This document shows positions 17,342 to 25,382 of a DNA stretch of 64,000 bases, piece by piece. Both the position numbers and the translations under genes were made by a program. The notes below the pieces were generated by a model, which was not told the DNA's origin, made no database searches, and worked only from the letters and a program-made list of their open reading frames with translations. The stretch spans positions 2,951,002 to 3,015,001 of the forward strand of contig NZ_CP129104.1 of NCBI RefSeq assembly GCF_030406605.1, given 5' to 3'. The DNA comes from Curtobacterium sp. 458. Its GTDB lineage: Bacteria; Actinomycetota; Actinomycetes; Actinomycetales; Microbacteriaceae. Within the stretch, counting starts at the first letter, position 1; every line of letters starts with the position of its first letter.

Positions 17342-18099
17342 GCGGCTCTCCCGGACTGCATCAGGGCCATCAGTGCGGCGGTCTGGAGGTCGGTACCGGA
17401 CCCCGCGGTACCGGACCCGGCAGTGCCGGCGCTGCCGACGGCTGCGGTCCGGGCGGCGTCCTGTGCGGACGGCACGATGCGGCGGATCGTGGCGATGTCG
17501 GCATCGGAGTACCAGTTGTCGACGATCCGGACGTCCTTGCCCGGTCGCGGCGCGTGCAGGACCTTGCCGTCGCCGACGTAGATGACGATGTGCTGCTCGC
17601 CCTTGGGGATGATGAGGTCCCCGGGCTGCGCGTCCTTGAGCGAGCCGACCTCGACCCCCATCTTCGCCTGGTCCGGCACGACCCGCGGCATGGTGACACC
17701 GAGGTCCTTGAACACGGTCTGCACGAGCCCCGAGCAGTCCATGCCGGCGGTCGTGGTCCCGCCGAACACGTACGGGACGCCGAGGTACTTCTTCGCGTCG
17801 GCGACGACGTCGGCACCGGTCGCGCCGCTGCCCGTGGCGACGGTGCCCTTCCCGGCGTCGACCGACGTGGCGGGCGTCGCCCCGGCGAGCCCCGCGGCAG
17901 CCGTGAGGCCGGAGGCACCGGCAGCGCCGGTCGACCCCGTCCCCGATCCGTTCGCCGTGGCGAGGGCGTCGGCGAACGCCGTGGAGGCCTCCGTCGACGC
18001 GGACCCGGCGGACGACGTCGTGTCGACGCTCCCCGTGCGCAGGGCGTCGATCTGGCCCTGGATCTCCGAGATCCGGGAGAGCACGGCGTCCACGCTCAT
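17338..18099 (-). CDS. NlpC/P60 peptidoglycan hydrolase in the flagellar operon
   Basis: 253 residues. The N-terminus (1-24) is a short helix, SRISEIQGQIDAL, followed by an Ala/Gly/Thr linker. The NlpC/P60 domain covers about 97-210, with Cys122 in MDCSGLV, His170 in EQHIVIYVG and His182 in VLHAP as the catalytic set. There is no Sec signal peptide. It lies between fliJ and fliK with 4-nt overlaps on both sides. It probably cuts cell-wall peptides so the rod can pass, the role FlgJ plays elsewhere, and may leave through the flagellar export apparatus. The role is inferred from position. Confidence 0.85.
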   Translation of the reverse strand: MSVDAVLSRISEIQGQIDALRTGSVDTTSSAGSASTEASTAFADALATANGSGTGSTGAAGASGLTAAAGLAGATPATSVDAGKGTVATGSGATGADVVADAKKYLGVPYVFGGTTTAGMDCSGLVQTVFKDLGVTMPRVVPDQAKMGVEVGSLKDAQPGDLIIPKGEQHIVIYVGDGKVLHAPRPGKDVRIVDNWYSDADIATIRRIVPSAQDAARTAAVGSAGTAGSGTAGSGTDLQTAALMALMQSGRAA

Positions 18100-18527
18100 C
18101 GGGCACCACCTTCCGCGCGGCTCCGTGCCGCGATCTCGTCGAGGGCGTTCTGTTCGGTGCGGAGTTCCTCCGCGGTGGCGGCGACGGTGTGCTGCTCCTC
18201 GAGCTTCTCGAGCCCGAGGGCCGCGCGTCGTGCGGTGTTGTACGTGTCCTGGGCCCGGTCGGCGTCGGCGCGGCGGCTCTGCACGACGGCGTCGAGCTCC
18301 TCGAGCATCCCGCGCGTGGCTGCCCGGGCGGCGGCGACGGCGCTGAGGGTCGCGGCGTCCTGGACCGGCTGTGCATCGGCCTGGTCCGCGAGCGACCGGC
18401 GGGCAGCGACCCGGGCGTCGGCGGCGTCGCGGAGCCGCTCGTTCGCGGCTGCGAGACCGGCGGCCGCACGGTCCTGTTCGGCGTGCCGGAGCCGGAGCAG
18501 GCCGGCGAGCGGGAACCTCCTGGGCAT
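18096..18527 (-). CDS. fliJ: Flagellar export protein FliJ-like
   Basis: 143 residues, almost entirely helical and charged, as expected for the coiled-coil FliJ stalk that couples the FliI ATPase to the export gate. The N-terminal FPLAGLLRLRHAEQDRAAAGLA matches the start of FliJ proteins. FliJ sequences diverge strongly, so the call leans on order: it follows fliI directly (stop and start share one base, TGATG) and precedes the hydrolase gene (ATGA overlap). Confidence 0.78.
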   Translation of the reverse strand: MPRRFPLAGLLRLRHAEQDRAAAGLAAANERLRDAADARVAARRSLADQADAQPVQDAATLSAVAAARAATRGMLEELDAVVQSRRADADRAQDTYNTARRAALGLEKLEEQHTVAATAEELRTEQNALDEIAARSRAEGGAR

Positions 18528-19864
18528 CAGGCACCACCCCCGACGCCGAGCGTGCGCACGAGGGAGCCGAGGGCGTCCCACGAACCGGCGGCCGTCACGC
18601 GCTCGTCCATGCCCTGCCGGAGGAACGCGTCGATCGCGTGCTGGTGGTCGACCGCGGCGTCCACGAGCGGGTTCGTCCCGCGCTGGTACGCGCCGACGTC
18701 GAGCAGGTCCTGCGCGGCACGGCGGGCGGCCATCACCGTCCGGAGTGCCGTCGCGGTGTCCCGCTGCTCACGGGTCGTCACCTTCGAGGCCACGCGCGAC
18801 ACCGACCCGAGCGCGTCGACCGACGGGAAGTGACCGGTCACGGCGAGCTTCCGGTCGAGGACGACGTGCCCGTCGAGGATGCTCCGCGCGGCGTCGGCGA
18901 TCGGCTCGTTGTGGTCGTCCCCGTCCACGAGCACGGTGTAGAGCCCCGTGACGCTGCCGACCCGGTCGGTCCCGGCACGCTCGAGCAGTCCGGCGAGCAC
19001 CGAGAACGTCGACGGCGGGTAGCCCCGGGTGGCCGGCGGCTCCCCGACCGACAGGCCGATCTCCCGCTGGGCCATGGCGACGCGGGTCAGCGAGTCCATC
19101 ATGAGCACGACGTCCTGGCCGGCGTCGCGGAACGACTCGGCGATCCGCGTGGCGACGAACGCCGCACGGAGGCGCATCAGGGCCGGCTCGTCCGAGGTCG
19201 ACACGACGACGATCGACCGGGCGAGGCCCTCCGCGCCGAGGTCGTCCTCGAGGAACTCACGCACCTCGCGGCCGCGCTCCCCGACGAGTGCGATGACGTT
19301 GACGGCCGCGTCGCTCCCCCGCGCGATCATCGACAGCAGCGAGGACTTCCCCACGCCGGAGCCCGCGAAGAGGCCCATGCGCTGCCCACGGCCGACGGTG
19401 GTCAGGGTGTCGAGCACGCGGACGCCGAGCTGCAGCGGCGTGTCGATGCGGGCGCGCCCCATGGCGTTCGGCGTCGGGTGGTCGAGCGGCACCATGACGT
19501 CGGCGTCGAGCGGTCCGCGGCCGTCGATCGGCCGTCCGAGCCCGTCGAGCACCCGCCCGAAGAGTCCTGCACCGGTCGGGACGAGCACCGGACGACCGGT
19601 GGGTCGGGCGGGCGTGCCGGCGGTGACCCCGGTGAGCCGTCCGAGCGGCATGCACCGCACCCCGGACGGGTCCGTCGCGACGACCTCGACGGCCGTCTGC
19701 GATGCCCCCTCGGCGCCGACGAGGACGACCTCGCCGACGTGCGCGTCGAGTCCGGCGACCGTGAGGCCGAGCCCGACGGCGCTCGTCACGACGCCCTGGC
19801 GGACGGGCCGGGCATCGGCGACCGCGGCGTCGAGGCCGCGCGGACGCAGGAGGGTCGCGGTCAC
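18527..19864 (-). CDS. fliI: Flagellum-specific ATPase
   Basis: 445 residues. The Walker A motif AGSGVGKSS is at about 167-175, Walker B is in VVLMMDSLTRVA, and ERGREVREF follows the nucleotide-binding core, all as in FliI/YscN ATPases. It supplies energy to flagellar type III export with FliH and FliJ. It starts with GTG at 19864, overlapping the fliH stop (GTGA). Confidence 0.95.
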   Translation of the reverse strand: MTATLLRPRGLDAAVADARPVRQGVVTSAVGLGLTVAGLDAHVGEVVLVGAEGASQTAVEVVATDPSGVRCMPLGRLTGVTAGTPARPTGRPVLVPTGAGLFGRVLDGLGRPIDGRGPLDADVMVPLDHPTPNAMGRARIDTPLQLGVRVLDTLTTVGRGQRMGLFAGSGVGKSSLLSMIARGSDAAVNVIALVGERGREVREFLEDDLGAEGLARSIVVVSTSDEPALMRLRAAFVATRIAESFRDAGQDVVLMMDSLTRVAMAQREIGLSVGEPPATRGYPPSTFSVLAGLLERAGTDRVGSVTGLYTVLVDGDDHNEPIADAARSILDGHVVLDRKLAVTGHFPSVDALGSVSRVASKVTTREQRDTATALRTVMAARRAAQDLLDVGAYQRGTNPLVDAAVDHQHAIDAFLRQGMDERVTAAGSWDALGSLVRTLGVGGGA

Positions 19865-20493
19865 CGGGCAGCTCCCAGGGCCTCGCGTGCACGGTCGAGC
19901 GCCGCGCCGATGCGGGCGTCGAGCAGCCCGTACGGCAGGTCGACGACGGCGTCCCCGTCGGACAGCGACGGGTCGCCCACGACGGGGACCGCCGTGTCGA
20001 GGTCGGCGACGCGCGCCGCGTCGGCGACGCTGACGCGGACGCGGAGCGCGACCGTCGGGTCGACCGAGGCGAGCGCCCGCAGGACGGTGGCCTCCGCGCC
20101 GGACGCACCCCGTGCCTCCGAGCCGTCGCTGGTGGCGTCCACCGGACGGGAGGCACGGATCGCGTACCCGACGACGGCCTCGGCCAGGTCCATGGCCGCG
20201 TCCGCGAGCGACGCCTCGGCGTCGCGGAGGACCGGCACCACCTGCGAGAGCAGCGCGTTCGTCGCGGCGTCGAGCACGGCGACGCGTCGGACGGTGTCGG
20301 CGGTGAGCGACGCGAGGCGCTGGTCGTGCTCGGCCTGCAACCGGACCCGCAGTGCGGCGGTCTCGGCCTGCGCGGCACGGAGCCCCGCGGCGTAGCCGGC
20401 GGCGTGCCCACGGACCTCGGCCGCCGGGTCCGAGGCGGCAGCGCCGGACCCGAGGACGGGGAACGTCATGCGCTGGACGGTCTGGTCAGTCAA
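19861..20493 (-). CDS. fliH: Flagellar assembly protein FliH
   Basis: 210 residues from a TTG start at 20493. This start has GAGGAGG 9 nt upstream and overlaps the fliG end by 8 nt; the ATG at 20469 lacks a ribosome site. The first part is Ala/Glu/Arg-rich helix (HAAGYAAGLRAAQAETAALRVRLQAEHDQR), followed by the C-terminal domain that binds FliI, with the closing DLPYGLLDARIGAALDRAREAL. It regulates FliI and anchors it to the C-ring. Confidence 0.85.
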   Translation of the reverse strand: MTDQTVQRMTFPVLGSGAAASDPAAEVRGHAAGYAAGLRAAQAETAALRVRLQAEHDQRLASLTADTVRRVAVLDAATNALLSQVVPVLRDAEASLADAAMDLAEAVVGYAIRASRPVDATSDGSEARGASGAEATVLRALASVDPTVALRVRVSVADAARVADLDTAVPVVGDPSLSDGDAVVDLPYGLLDARIGAALDRAREALGAAR

Positions 20494-21553
20494 CGAGCTC
20501 GTCCTCCTCGGCGCGGTGCACCGTGATGACACCCTGGGCCTCGAGTTCGCGCACGGAGCGCACGACCTCGGCGCGGGCCTCCTCGACCTGGGACACGCGG
20601 ATCGGGCCCATCGCCTGCAGCTCGTCGTCGAGGAGCTCGCGGTTGCGCTCGGACACGTTGGCGCGGATGGTCTCGACGACCGGCCCGGCAGCGCCCTTCA
20701 TGGCGGTCGCGAGGATCTTCGAGTCGATGCCGCGGAGCACCTGCTGGATGTCGCGCGCCTCGAGCTTGACGATGTCCTCGAAGGTGAGCATCCGGGAGCG
20801 GATGTCCTCGGCGAGTTCGGGGTCCCGTGCCTCGAGTCCGTCGAGCACGGCCTTCTCGGTCGCGACGTCGGACCGGTTGATGATCTCGACCAGGGGTGCG
20901 ATGCCGCCGACGACCTCGACGCTCTCGCGGGGCGACACCACGGCACCGGCACGCTGCCGGAGCACCCCGGCGACGATCCCGACGGCCTCCGGGGTGGCGG
21001 AGCCCATCGTGGCGAACGCCTGCGCGACGTCGGTGCGGGCACGTTCGTCGACGCCCGCGAGCACCGCGCTCGCCTGCCCGGGCTTCAGGTGCGCCAGGAC
21101 GAGCGCGATGGTCTGCGGGAGCTCGCCCTCGAGCAGGGTGACGACCTGGCCGGGCTCGGCGTCGTCGAGGAAGTCGAACGACTGCCCGGCGAGGTTCGAC
21201 GCGAGCCGGTCCATGACGCCCGCGGCGCGCTCGGCTCCGAAGGAGGCCTCGAGCAGCCCCATCGCGGTCTCCTTGCCGCCGCGCTTCTGCAGACGGCCGC
21301 TCTGGGTCATGCGGTGGAACTCGGTCATCGTGCGGTCGACCACGGTGTCGTCGACGCGGCGCATCCGGACGATCTCGGCGGAGATCTCCTCGGCTTCGAG
21401 CTCGGTGAACTGCTTCATCACCTCGGCGGCGCGGTCGGTCTCCATCTGCATGAGGATGAGCGCGACCTTCTGCGACCCGGTCAGGGGACGGTCGACGCCG
21501 CCGGACGAGCCGGGGCCGCCGAGACCGCCGCCGCTCGGGCTGAGGGCGCTCAC
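20486..21553 (-). CDS. fliG: Flagellar motor switch protein
   Basis: 355 residues. The N-terminal LTGSQKVALILMQMETDRAAEVMKQF, the middle domain with the EHPQ-equivalent GELPQTIALVLAHLKPGQASAVL, and the C-terminal charged torque helix (LTFEDIVKLEARDIQQVLRGID) identify FliG. It joins the MS-ring to the rotor and interacts with MotA. Start is GTG at 21553, overlapping the fliF stop as GTGA. The other C-ring genes, fliM and fliN, are not in the window. Confidence 0.95.
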   Translation of the reverse strand: MSALSPSGGGLGGPGSSGGVDRPLTGSQKVALILMQMETDRAAEVMKQFTELEAEEISAEIVRMRRVDDTVVDRTMTEFHRMTQSGRLQKRGGKETAMGLLEASFGAERAAGVMDRLASNLAGQSFDFLDDAEPGQVVTLLEGELPQTIALVLAHLKPGQASAVLAGVDERARTDVAQAFATMGSATPEAVGIVAGVLRQRAGAVVSPRESVEVVGGIAPLVEIINRSDVATEKAVLDGLEARDPELAEDIRSRMLTFEDIVKLEARDIQQVLRGIDSKILATAMKGAAGPVVETIRANVSERNRELLDDELQAMGPIRVSQVEEARAEVVRSVRELEAQGVITVHRAEEDELVD

Positions 21554-23211
21554 ACCGACGCCCGGTCGTCGAGGAGCCCGCGGAGGAGGTCGGCCGTGCG
21601 CTTCGGGTCGCGTTCGGCCAGGGACTGGATGTCCTGGCGGCGGCGCTCGGCGCTGATGTCCTCGGTGGTGAGGAGCTCGGTCGGGGCGTCCTCGACGGGG
21701 AGCGTCGGCAGTGCGACGGTCGGGGCGTCGCCGGCGCGGAGTGCGTCGGGCTCGTCGACCGCGAGCGGCAGCTGGAACGTCTCCCCCGCGAACGCGTCGA
21801 GTTCGCCGAGGTCGACCGCCTCGCGCTCCTGGCGCCGGGCACGTCGGGCGATCACCCACATGATCGCGATGAGGGCGAGCAGGCTGCCGATGACGATGCC
21901 GGCGGTCCGGATCGTCGCCCAGAGCGAGGCCTGCTGGTCGGCCTGCTGCTGCGCCTTGAGCGCGGCAGCGGCCTGGGAGGCGGCGGTCGTGTCGAAGTCC
22001 ATCATCGCCACGGCGACCTTGTCCCCGCGGTTCGAGTCGACGCCGGCGGCCCGGGACACGAGGTCGTTGATGCTCTGCAGGTTCGCGTTCTGCACGCTCG
22101 CGGCCTTCGAGTTCAGCGCGACGGAGATCGACTGGTTCTCCAGCGCCCCGGCCGGGATCTGCGTCGTCTCGGTCGTGTGGTCGACAGCGTTGTTCTTCGT
22201 CGCGGACTCGTTCTTGTAGTCGTTGCCGGTGCCGCTGCTCGCGGTGCCGTTCGGGACCGCGATGTTGTCCGGGCCGAGGACGCCGGTGGCCCCGGCACCG
22301 CCCGTTCCCGAGCCGGCACCGTACTGCTCGGTCGTGCTCGACTCGTTGAGGGCGACCGGGCCGCTCGTCGGCGCCGCGAACGACTCCGAGGTCTTCGTGC
22401 CGGTGTTCTGGTTCATCGTGGCGGACACGACGACGGTCGCGTTGCCCGCGCCGAGGGTCGTGTCGAGGAGGTCCTGGATCTTCTTGCTCGTCGCCTGGTC
22501 GTAGTCGGCCGCCTGGTCGGTCCCGCTGCCGGCGGCGCCCGTGCCCACGGCCGAGAGGGTCTGCCCCTTCGAGTCGACGACGGACACGTCGGTCGGCTGC
22601 ATGCCCTCGACCGCGGCGCTCGTCAGGTGCACGATCGCCTGCACCTGGTCGGAGCTGAGCTGCGCGCCGTTCTTCGTGGCGATGAACACCGACGCGGTCG
22701 GGTCCTTCTCCTCGGACACGAACACGGTCTTCTCCGGGATCGCGAGCTGCACGGACGCGGTCTGCACGCCGTCCATCGCCTGGATCGTCTTCGCGAGCTC
22801 GCCCTCGATCGCGCGCTTGTAGGTGACGTTCTGCTGGAACTCGGAGCTCGTCACGCCCATCTGGTCGAGGAGCGAGTAGCCGCCCTCGTTCGACGAGGGC
22901 AGGCCGTTCGCCGCGGCTTTGAGGCGCTCGGAGTACACGGAGCCCTGCGGGACGAGGATCGTCGCACCGCCGTCGGTGAGCTGGTAGGGGACGCCGTCGG
23001 TGGTGAGCTGGTCGGTGACGCTCGCGGCGTCCGCGGCTGCGAGGCCGGTGAAGAGCGGCGCGTAGGACGCCTTGCCGAGCCAGCTGGCGAGGGCGATGCC
23101 GCCGAGCACGAGCGCGGCGACGACGAGGATCGCGATGGTGCGCTGGGCGGCGCTGAACCCCTTGACGTAGGCGGCGAGGCGCGCCCAGACGTTCTTGACG
23201 GCGACGGGCAT
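21550..23211 (-). CDS. fliF: Flagellar MS-ring protein
   Basis: 553 residues with two membrane segments (about 25-45 and 445-465). The conserved N-terminal YAPLFTGLAAADAASVTDQL and PQGSVYSERLKAAANGLP, followed by IEGELAKTIQAMDGVQTASVQLAIPE, mark the ring-building motifs. The C-terminal cytoplasmic tail (AERDPKRTADLLRGLL) binds FliG. A low-complexity Gly/Ser/Asn region separates the halves. ATG at 23211 shares a base with the fliE stop. Confidence 0.95.
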   Translation of the reverse strand: MPVAVKNVWARLAAYVKGFSAAQRTIAILVVAALVLGGIALASWLGKASYAPLFTGLAAADAASVTDQLTTDGVPYQLTDGGATILVPQGSVYSERLKAAANGLPSSNEGGYSLLDQMGVTSSEFQQNVTYKRAIEGELAKTIQAMDGVQTASVQLAIPEKTVFVSEEKDPTASVFIATKNGAQLSSDQVQAIVHLTSAAVEGMQPTDVSVVDSKGQTLSAVGTGAAGSGTDQAADYDQATSKKIQDLLDTTLGAGNATVVVSATMNQNTGTKTSESFAAPTSGPVALNESSTTEQYGAGSGTGGAGATGVLGPDNIAVPNGTASSGTGNDYKNESATKNNAVDHTTETTQIPAGALENQSISVALNSKAASVQNANLQSINDLVSRAAGVDSNRGDKVAVAMMDFDTTAASQAAAALKAQQQADQQASLWATIRTAGIVIGSLLALIAIMWVIARRARRQEREAVDLGELDAFAGETFQLPLAVDEPDALRAGDAPTVALPTLPVEDAPTELLTTEDISAERRRQDIQSLAERDPKRTADLLRGLLDDRASV

Positions 23212-23567
23212 CACGCCTGCATCCTCATGATCTCGTTGAAGGCGTCGACGCCCTTGTTGCGGACCGCGGCGACGAGCTCGAGCGTGACCTGCGCGCGGGT
23301 GGCGGCGATGGTGGCGTCGTGGATGTCGTCGAGGTTGCCGGTGACGGCCTTGAGCGCGAGCGTCTTCGAGTCGCTCTGCAGCTGCTGGAGGCCGTCGACC
23401 GCGTTCCCGAGGCTCGCGGCGAAGCCGTCGCCGGACGTGCCGGTCGCGGCGCTCGTCCCGACCCCGGTCGCGCCGACGGCACCGGCGCCGGTCGCGGCGT
23501 CGGTCGCGCCGGCGAAGGCACGGGTCATCGCGTTGGTGGTCACACCGTTCACGGCGTCGATGGGCAT
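23211..23567 (-). CDS. fliE: Flagellar hook-basal body complex protein FliE
   Basis: 118 residues. The C-terminal half reads DGLQQLQSDSKTLALKAVTGNLDDIHDATIAATRAQVTLELVAAVRNKGVDAFNEIMRMQ, the FliE signature. FliE joins the MS-ring to the proximal rod. The N-terminal 45 residues are Ala/Thr/Gly-rich. Stop and start codons are shared with neighbours on both sides (TGATG). Confidence 0.93.
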   Translation of the reverse strand: MPIDAVNGVTTNAMTRAFAGATDAATGAGAVGATGVGTSAATGTSGDGFAASLGNAVDGLQQLQSDSKTLALKAVTGNLDDIHDATIAATRAQVTLELVAAVRNKGVDAFNEIMRMQA

Positions 23568-23962
23568 CAGTTCTTCCCGATCTGCAGTGCCGCCTCGTAG
23601 GCGGTCTTGGCACGGTCGACCACGGCGGCGTTCGCCTGGTAGCCGCGCTGGGCCATGATGAGGTCCGCCATCTGCGTGCCGAGGTCGATGTCCGGCATGC
23701 GGACGTAGCCCTCCGCGTTCGCGAGCGGGTTGTCCGGGTCGTACGTCACCCGGCCGGCGGCACTGCCGAACGCGGCGCCCTTGACGTAGGCGCCGGAGAC
23801 ACCGGCACCCTCCTGGACCTCGACGTAGCGGGCCTGGAACGCGGAGTCGTCCATCGAGCGGACGGTGTTGACGTTCGCGATGTTGTCCGAGATCGCGTCG
23901 AGCCACTTCCGGTGCACGGTCATGCCGGTGCTCGCGATGCCGATCGCGTCGAACGTGGTCAC
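23567..23962 (-). CDS. flgC: Flagellar proximal rod protein FlgC
   Basis: 131 residues with the rod motif MTVHRKWLDAISDNIANVNTVRS near the start and the C-terminal helix MADLIMAQRGYQANAAVVDRAKTAYEAAL. It forms part of the rod with FlgB and FliE. GTG start at 23962 overlaps the flgB stop. Confidence 0.95.
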   Translation of the reverse strand: MTTFDAIGIASTGMTVHRKWLDAISDNIANVNTVRSMDDSAFQARYVEVQEGAGVSGAYVKGAAFGSAAGRVTYDPDNPLANAEGYVRMPDIDLGTQMADLIMAQRGYQANAAVVDRAKTAYEAALQIGKN

Positions 23963-24303
23963 GAGTTCGTCCGCATCGCCGCACGGACGCTGGTGAGCTC
24001 GGAGTTCATCGCCTGCGTCGCGAACTGGTAGCGGAGCACCGTGTCGACGTTCGAGAGGGTCTCCTCGTCGAGGTTCACGTTGTTGCCGTTGGTGTTCGTC
24101 GGCTCGAGGCTGCGCGCCACCGTGGGGGTCGTCGCACCGTTCCGGTCGACGATCGACTTCGCCAGGGCGTCCTCGAACTGCACCTTCTCGGCGTGGTAGT
24201 TCGGCGTGTTGATGTTCGCGACGTTGTTCGCGATCACCCGCTGGCGCATCGACAGGCCGTCGAGGGCACTCTGCAGTGCGGCGCTCGTCACGGAATCGAA
24301 CAC
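23959..24303 (-). CDS. flgB: Flagellar proximal rod protein FlgB
   Basis: 114 residues. LDGLSMRQRVIANNVANINTPNYHAEKVQFEDAL is the FlgB motif, and the C-terminal helix YQFATQAMNSELTSVRAAM fits. The start is GTG at 24303 with GAGGGGAC about 11 nt upstream. It heads the operon running to flgE, with a sigma-28 type promoter upstream. No flgG or flgF gene is seen anywhere in the window, so the distal rod must come from elsewhere or be absent. Confidence 0.93.
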   Translation of the reverse strand: MFDSVTSAALQSALDGLSMRQRVIANNVANINTPNYHAEKVQFEDALAKSIVDRNGATTPTVARSLEPTNTNGNNVNLDEETLSNVDTVLRYQFATQAMNSELTSVRAAMRTNS

Positions 24304-24403
24304 AGTTGGACCGTCCCCTCGGTCGACGCGCGTCCCCTGACGTCGTCGATGTGCGGTGGCCGATCCGTGGCCGGTTGGGCGAGCGATCCCTGCTCGTACG
24401 GGC

Positions 24404-24432
24404 CTGTCGGCCGCCGTGCGCGAGGGCGTTAG
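24404..24432 (-). promoter_or_regulatory. Sigma-28 (FliA/WhiG-type) promoter of the flgB operon
   Basis: On the minus strand CTAACG (24432-24427), 15 nt, GCCGACAG (24411-24404). This matches the two other flagellar promoters found here and the TAA-N15-GCCGATAA pattern of FliA/WhiG. The leader to flgB would be about 95 nt. Confidence 0.65.
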
Positions 24433-24471
24433 CCGTCGCCCCGAACGGGGGGCGGGGCAGCGCGGTTCACG

Positions 24472-24535
24472 AAACGCGCGCGTTCCGACGTGCCGCGCGT
24501 CGATCGACACGTGCGACGTCGGAACGCGCGCGTTT
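24472..24535. terminator. Long inverted repeat after the fliD-fliS-fliT-like operon
   Basis: Perfect 20-bp arms (24472-24491 and 24516-24535), starting AAACGCGCGCGTTCCGACGT, with a 24-nt loop that itself contains GTCGATCGAC. It lies 41 bp past the fliT-like stop and upstream of the flgB promoter, so it probably ends the fliD operon. A decayed relative is at 32369. Confidence 0.65.
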
Positions 24536-24575
24536 GGTGGGGCGTGGGGCGCGCGTTCCGTCGAGAGGGGAAGCG

Positions 24576-24899
24576 CTACGCGGAGGCGTCGAGGTACACG
24601 GCGCCGCGCGGCTCGCGCGTCGCGTCGACGGCGCGCAGGGCTCCGAGGTGCTCCAGGACCGCAGCACGCTCGGCCTCCAGGGCACTCGCCCGGTCCCGCT
24701 GCGCGGCCAACAGCCGGGAGGCACGACCCACCAGGTCGCGCGGCACCGGTCCCAGCCCCGTCGGCTCGGTCCACGCCACCGTCACCGACTCGGCATCGGG
24801 TCCGGTCGCCGACCCGGCCACCTGCGCGGCGAGGTCCTGCTCCAGGGAGGTGAGCAGTGCCTCCCAGCCGGCCCGGAGGGCGCCGTCGTCAGGCGACAC
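24576..24899 (-). CDS. Small protein in the FliT position
   Basis: 107 residues, helical, with a charged Ala/Leu/Arg stretch (LVGRASRLLAAQRDRASALEAERAAVLEHLGAL). It follows fliS and overlaps its end by 11 nt from a GTG start at 24899. FliT, the chaperone for the cap protein FliD, usually lies here, so that role is likely, but there is no sequence signature I can point to. Confidence 0.6.
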   Translation of the reverse strand: MSPDDGALRAGWEALLTSLEQDLAAQVAGSATGPDAESVTVAWTEPTGLGPVPRDLVGRASRLLAAQRDRASALEAERAAVLEHLGALRAVDATREPRGAVYLDASA

Positions 24900-25371
24900 C
24901 GAGCGCCCCGCCCGCCGCGTGTCCGACGACCGGTGCGGCGGACGCCGCAGGCAGCGACGCCGCGGCGTCGTGCCAGGCCTGCCGGAGCGGCTCGAGGATG
25001 CGGATGCAGTCGCGCGTCGCCTGGACGTCACGGTGCACGTTCGCCGTGATGAGCGAGGTGCTCGCGTAGTTGTAGATCGCCAGGAGACCCTCGCCGCCGT
25101 CCCACGCGTCGATGCGCAGGGTGGAGGAGAGTTCGCCGACGATGGCCTGCGCGTGCAGGAGCTGCTCGCGCGCGGCCTCCCAGTCGGAGCCGGTCTGCGC
25201 GGCCTCAGCGCGGTGCAGGTCGAGCAGGAGCCGGTCGTACAGCATCGTCACGAGCTGGGCCGGCGTCGCGGAGAGCACGGCTTCGTTCGTGTACTGCGCG
25301 CGACGCTGGTCGGTCACGGTCCGGGGCTGCGCGGCCTGCCGGAAGGCGGCGCTCTGGAGGTCGAAGGTCAT
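24889..25371 (-). CDS. fliS: Flagellin export chaperone FliS
   Basis: 160 residues. QYTNEAVLSATPAQLVTMLYDRLLLDLHRAEAA and ELSSTLRIDAWDGGEGLLAIYNYASTSLITANV are the FliS core. It keeps flagellin unpolymerised before export. A C-terminal Ala/Pro/Gly tail is extra. The start at 25371 lies 11 nt after the fliD stop. Confidence 0.94.
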   Translation of the reverse strand: MTFDLQSAAFRQAAQPRTVTDQRRAQYTNEAVLSATPAQLVTMLYDRLLLDLHRAEAAQTGSDWEAAREQLLHAQAIVGELSSTLRIDAWDGGEGLLAIYNYASTSLITANVHRDVQATRDCIRILEPLRQAWHDAAASLPAASAAPVVGHAAGGALGVA

Positions 25372-25382
25372 GGTCGTTCCCG

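Noticed and set aside
20467..20469. ATG at 20469 as the fliH start
   Set aside because: It lacks a Shine-Dalgarno, while the TTG at 20493 has GAGGAGG at good distance and overlaps fliG as the other genes of the operon overlap.
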